Assembly: GCA_023229465.1 (NCBI GenBank)
Contig: JALNZE010000029.1
Location: 1-30,768, forward strand
Length of the DNA stretch: 30,768 nt
From: Chitinophagaceae bacterium
GTDB lineage: Bacteria > Bacteroidota > Bacteroidia > Chitinophagales > Chitinophagaceae
Direction of reading: 5' to 3'
Part shown: positions 30,011-30,768 of the stretch, one piece after another
Position numbering within the stretch: position 1 is the first letter of the stretch
Layout of the letters: the number at the start of each line of letters is the position of its first letter
Notes under the pieces: model-generated
The model's input: only the letters and a program-made list of their open reading frames with translations
Told to the model about the DNA's origin: nothing
The model's database searches: none
Made by a program: the position numbers and the translations under genes

Positions 30011-30768
30011 AGGTGGCCCATCTTGGCTACCTACCTAATACCGAAGCCCTATGGGTAGCCCCTATGGGGCATATATAATCTGTTGTACGCTTGTTCTACA
30101 GAGCTTTTGCCCCTATGGGGCATGGAAAAATTCCATGTGAAAATTATCCCATAGAAATAAACGCTCTGTAACTATTTGATCAGCATTGAATTCCATGTGA
30201 AAATTATCCCGTAGGGATAAACGATCTGTAGCAATTCGATATTCATAGGTGGCCCATCTTGGCTACCTACCTAATACCGAAGCCCTATGGGTAGCCCCTA
30301 TGGGGCATATATAATCTGTTGTACGCTTGTTCTACAGAGCTTTTGCCCCTATGGGAGCATGGAAAAATTCCATGTGAAAATTATCCCGTAAGGATAAACG
30401 ATCTGTAGCAATTCGATATTCATAAGTGGCCCATCTTGGCTACCTACCTAATACCGAAGCCCTATGGGTAGCCCCTACGGGGCATATATAATCTGTTGTA
30501 CGCTTGTTCTACAGAGCTTTTGCCCCTATGGGGCATGGAAAAATTCCATGTGAAAATTATCCCATAGAAATAAACGCTCTGTAACTATTTGATCAGCATT
30601 GAATTCCATGTGAAAATTATCCCGTAGGGATAAACGATCTGTAGCAATTCGATATTCATAGGTGGCCCATCTTGGCTACCTACCTAATACCGAAGCCCTA
30701 TGGGTAGCCCCTATGGGGCATATATAATCTGTTGTACGCTTGTTCTACAGAGCTTTTGCCCCTATGGG
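29998..30768. repeat. tandem array of 236/177-bp palindrome-rich units
   Basis: Units start at 29998, 30234, 30411 and 30647 (each beginning ATTCGATATTCAT), so the lengths are 236, 177 and 236 bases and the fourth is cut by the window. The short unit lacks one 60-base block starting AATTCCATGTGAAAATTATC, which occurs twice in the long units. Each unit holds GCCCCTATGGGGC palindromes and a TTATCCCGTAGGGATAA hairpin, plus a longer GGCTACC...GGTAGCC pair. Units are nearly identical. There is no coding frame. This fills the 861 bases after the amidohydrolase. A role is unknown; copies elsewhere in the genome are likely. Confidence 0.85.

Noticed and set aside
29998..30768. CRISPR array
   Set aside because: Units are 177-236 bases and wholly repeated, with no variable spacers and no cas genes.

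Overview
The window looks like a chromosomal segment of a Bacteroidota bacterium, most likely from the Chitinophagaceae or a close relative. The evidence is type IX secretion and gliding genes (porV, porU, gldJ), two TonB-dependent receptors, many lipoproteins with a short signal and cysteine, -7 promoter elements of the form TAnnTTTG, few Shine-Dalgarno sequences, and moderate GC. Species assignment is not possible from the sequence alone. Most genes are housekeeping or envelope genes. No phage, transposase, CRISPR or antibiotic cluster is visible.

Layout. 1-3366: a truncated short secreted-protein gene, a Cys-rich lipoprotein and a LytS/LytTR-type two-component pair, with candidate LytTR operators upstream, followed by an orphan C-terminal piece of a nucleotide-sugar dehydrogenase. 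3383-10613: ispF, then the type IX secretion genes porV and porU (minus), with gldJ divergent (plus). 10712-12488: murF and a DUF983 membrane protein. 12525-17631: an unknown lipoprotein, then a beta-helix-like lipoprotein and its TonB-dependent receptor, preceded by five exact 11-bp-spaced GGTAAC-type repeats. 17803-20332: a VIT/CCC1 metal transporter, a structured intergenic element, tRNA-Ser(GGA), a TatD hydrolase and a polysaccharide deacetylase. 20394-25937: gltX, an aldo/keto reductase (minus), a free-standing B12-binding domain protein, an enoyl-CoA hydratase and fumC. 25945-29907: a FecA-like TonB-dependent receptor and a YtcJ-type amidohydrolase lipoprotein. 29998-30768: a tandem array of palindrome-rich non-coding repeats that runs off the window.

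How genes work together. PorU is the surface sortase of the type IX system, PorV is its outer-membrane partner and cargo shuttle, and GldJ is a lipoprotein of the same machinery. The kinase and regulator at 874-3181 probably control themselves and perhaps the neighbouring short secreted protein through LytTR-type direct repeats. The TonB receptor at 14731-17553 and the lipoprotein at 13209-14702 form one transcription unit. It is probably switched on by an OmpR/PhoB-class regulator, because the repeats abut the predicted -7 element.

The strongest candidates for something undescribed are the 11-bp repeat operator, the LytTR operators, the three-way-junction element at 18538-18596, the truncated sugar dehydrogenase fused into the regulator operon, a repeat-derived peptide inside gltX, and the terminal repeat array.
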